Of a stretch of DNA of 64,000 nt, positions 62,281-64,000 are shown piece after piece (position 1 is the first letter of the stretch; every line of letters starts with the position of its first letter). The notes under the pieces are model-generated. The model had not been told where the DNA came from. It ran no database searches and saw nothing but the letters and a program-made list of their open reading frames with translations. The DNA is taken from the NCBI GenBank assembly GCA_026261815.1, contig JAMPIT010000566.1, positions 24,577,001 to 24,641,000 on the forward strand, given 5' to 3'. Position numbers and translations under genes: made by a program. Source of the DNA: Monarcha castaneiventris obscurior. Taxonomy: Eukaryota; Chordata; Aves; Passeriformes; Monarchidae.

Positions 62281-62560
62281 GACTTCTGGAGGCCATCTGC
62301 TTAGCCCCAAGTTCGAAGCAGGCCCAACTTCGTGGCTAGAGCTGTTTGCTCAGGGGCTTGTCTAGCAGTGTAGTGAGTATCTCCAAGGGTGGAAATTCCA
62401 CAGGCTCTGTGGCACCTCTGCCAGTGCCCACTCACTTCCTTCACGACAATTATTTTCCTTGCCTTCTGTTAGGATATCTCTTGTTGCCTCTTGTATTTTC
62501 TACAAGAAACTCTCTATTCCCCTTGTGCCACCTTCCAAATCCTGTTATCTGATATTTTAG
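62281..62560 (-). mobile_element. CR1 LINE 3' fragment
   Basis: The plus strand follows the antisense of bird CR1 in order: CTTCTGGAGGCCATCTGCTT, AAGCAGGCCCAACTTCG, GTTTGCTCAGGGGCTTGTCT, GAGTATCTCCAAGGGTGGAA, ATTCCACAGGCTCTGTGGCA, then a decayed stretch ending with TTGCCTCTTGTATT where CR1 has 'TTGCCTCTTGTCCT'. It covers roughly the last 280 bases of the element, without a visible tail repeat. It is older than typical recent CR1 but clearly recognisable. Confidence 0.85.
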
Positions 62561-64000
62561 TTTCCTACAAGAGGACTTCCCCACAGCAAAGTCACCTAAC
62601 TCATGTTATTTTGGTAAGATAATGTCAGTTGCAAGCTCTGTTCTTGCCATTCCCTTCTCTAGCACTGGGAACTGGAGACTTCTAAGAGGTCTGTTTGTAT
62701 GTAAGCAAGTATTTCTCAGAAGTCCATGTTCCTTGCTCAGATGTCTTGTAATGCTCTGAAGACTTAAGGTCCAAGCCAGATTTCCTCTAAACATGTAGTT
62801 TGTTGCATGCTGCTGTGTAATGCTAAGGACACACAGCTCTTGCCATGGCTGGACAGGTCCACAGCACATGCCAGGGGTCTTGACTAACGGTGGTGTCTTT
62901 ATGCTGCTTACTCTCTTTTTCATTTTTTACTTCAGATTTTGTATTCCATAATGCTAAAAATGGAAGAAGAAAATCACATCTGTGACCTTCTCCAGTTATT
63001 AAAGTAGAGTCAGTTCCAATTTTCCATTTTTACATATTTATTCATGATAATGTGTGAATGGATACTGTTTTAATTTGCTTCTCTTACAATTCTTTCCTTT
63101 ATAGTTTTGTTAGTTAATGCTACTTAATTAACACACTCCTCTGCATATACAGAAATCTGACAATCATAATCTTTAGGTGATAATGGGAAATGTATTTGTA
63201 CACCTGCAAAACACTGAATTAAGATCCTGCTTATTAACCATTCTTTTTCTTCCCTTTCTGTTGTCTCTAGGAATGGGTGTGGGTTTTGTCCCTACCAAAT
63301 ATTTTGTCTATGATGCAAGTTTCATTTTAAAATAATCTCACTATATTTCCAGACGTAACTATTTCTTTACTTTTTTTTCCCAGTTCCCTTTGTTTGTATT
63401 TGGGTTTTTTTTTTTAAAATCTGCACAGCAATAAGGTGTAGAAAGTCCCTCTCCCTTCCTCTCTCTATCTAATAGGCTGAAGAGGTATTTTGTGGGACAT
63501 CTCTCAGTGATGCAGTAAAGGTTCTTGAGAGAGAAGGGTTTGTATTAAGCTTCATAAAAAGATAAACATTGCAGTATTATTCACTTATCCTTGCTATGGG
63601 TGTTCAGAATGTGGAGGAACATCTCTGTGAACCTTGATTTGACAGAGGTTACACAGTCTGGAAAGCTGTTGTCACCATGCTTTGGAAGTCATGGCTCAAA
63701 GCTATTCTTCTCTAGCAGAAACAATTCAGTTTGTACACATGTGTGAACAGTGTTCTACTCTGTTCCCAGGAATCACTGATTTGTAGATGGCTCCTACTAC
63801 TATCCTTTGAAAGAAATTGTAAAGCATTATAGTTTACCTTCTTTTTAGCAGAAATGATTTGAATCTAGCAAAAAGTGTGCCTTTGTTTTTTCCCCTTGAA
63901 ATACGTGGTGAGCACAAATCCAAAATTTTAAGATTTCAGACACAACAGAAGGGCTCTGTTTTCCAACAAACACGAGGTTGAGTTATATTATAGAAATTGG
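62561..64000. other. Unique noncoding DNA to the window end
   Basis: No gene recognised. The minus-strand frame at 62606-62923 (105 codons) shows no domain. AT-rich with several T runs near 63370-63415. Confidence 0.4.

Overview
The window reads as nuclear DNA from a bird, most likely a neoavian. It is AT-rich overall. It carries three solo long terminal repeats (LTRs) of bird endogenous retrovirus types and bird CR1 LINE fragments, against a background of very old decayed amniote repeats. I found no protein-coding gene, rRNA, tRNA or CRISPR array. Open reading frames reach at most about 190 codons, and none resembles a known protein except short pieces of CR1 reverse transcriptase. It is best described as a gene desert or the inside of a very long intron. 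A small untranslated or spliced exon could be missed by eye.

Layout. 1-4.3 kb is unique AT-rich DNA with one old dispersed repeat. 4.3-6.1 kb is the most distinctive part: a candidate conserved block, a pure pyrimidine tract, a CpG island (about 5.09-5.79 kb) containing a (GGCCCC)n array, and a second candidate conserved block. 6-18 kb is mostly unique, with a 52-T run, a poly-C run, a solo LTR (10.11-10.66 kb) and an old CR1 relic. 18.2-21 kb looks like regulatory DNA rich in homeodomain-type sites. 21.86-23.58 kb holds a 1.06-kb solo LTR next to a CR1 fragment. 23.6-30.9 kb is unique. 30.9-36.8 kb has several very old elements: CR1/L3-like pieces, a MIR SINE and a palindromic amniote repeat. 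36.8-46.9 kb is unique with two candidate regulatory blocks. 47-51 kb has CR1 3' ends and a 1.1-kb reverse-transcriptase fossil. 54.9-55.4 kb is a solo LTR containing a (TAA)n microsatellite. 55.4-64 kb is unique, with one candidate conserved block and two CR1 fragments.

No set of genes works together here. The likely function, if any, is regulation of a distant developmental gene from the CpG island and the AT-rich candidate blocks. That is an inference from sequence character alone. Repeat identities come from remembered consensus patterns, not from a database search. Candidate conserved blocks were chosen by composition and motif density and need an alignment to confirm.
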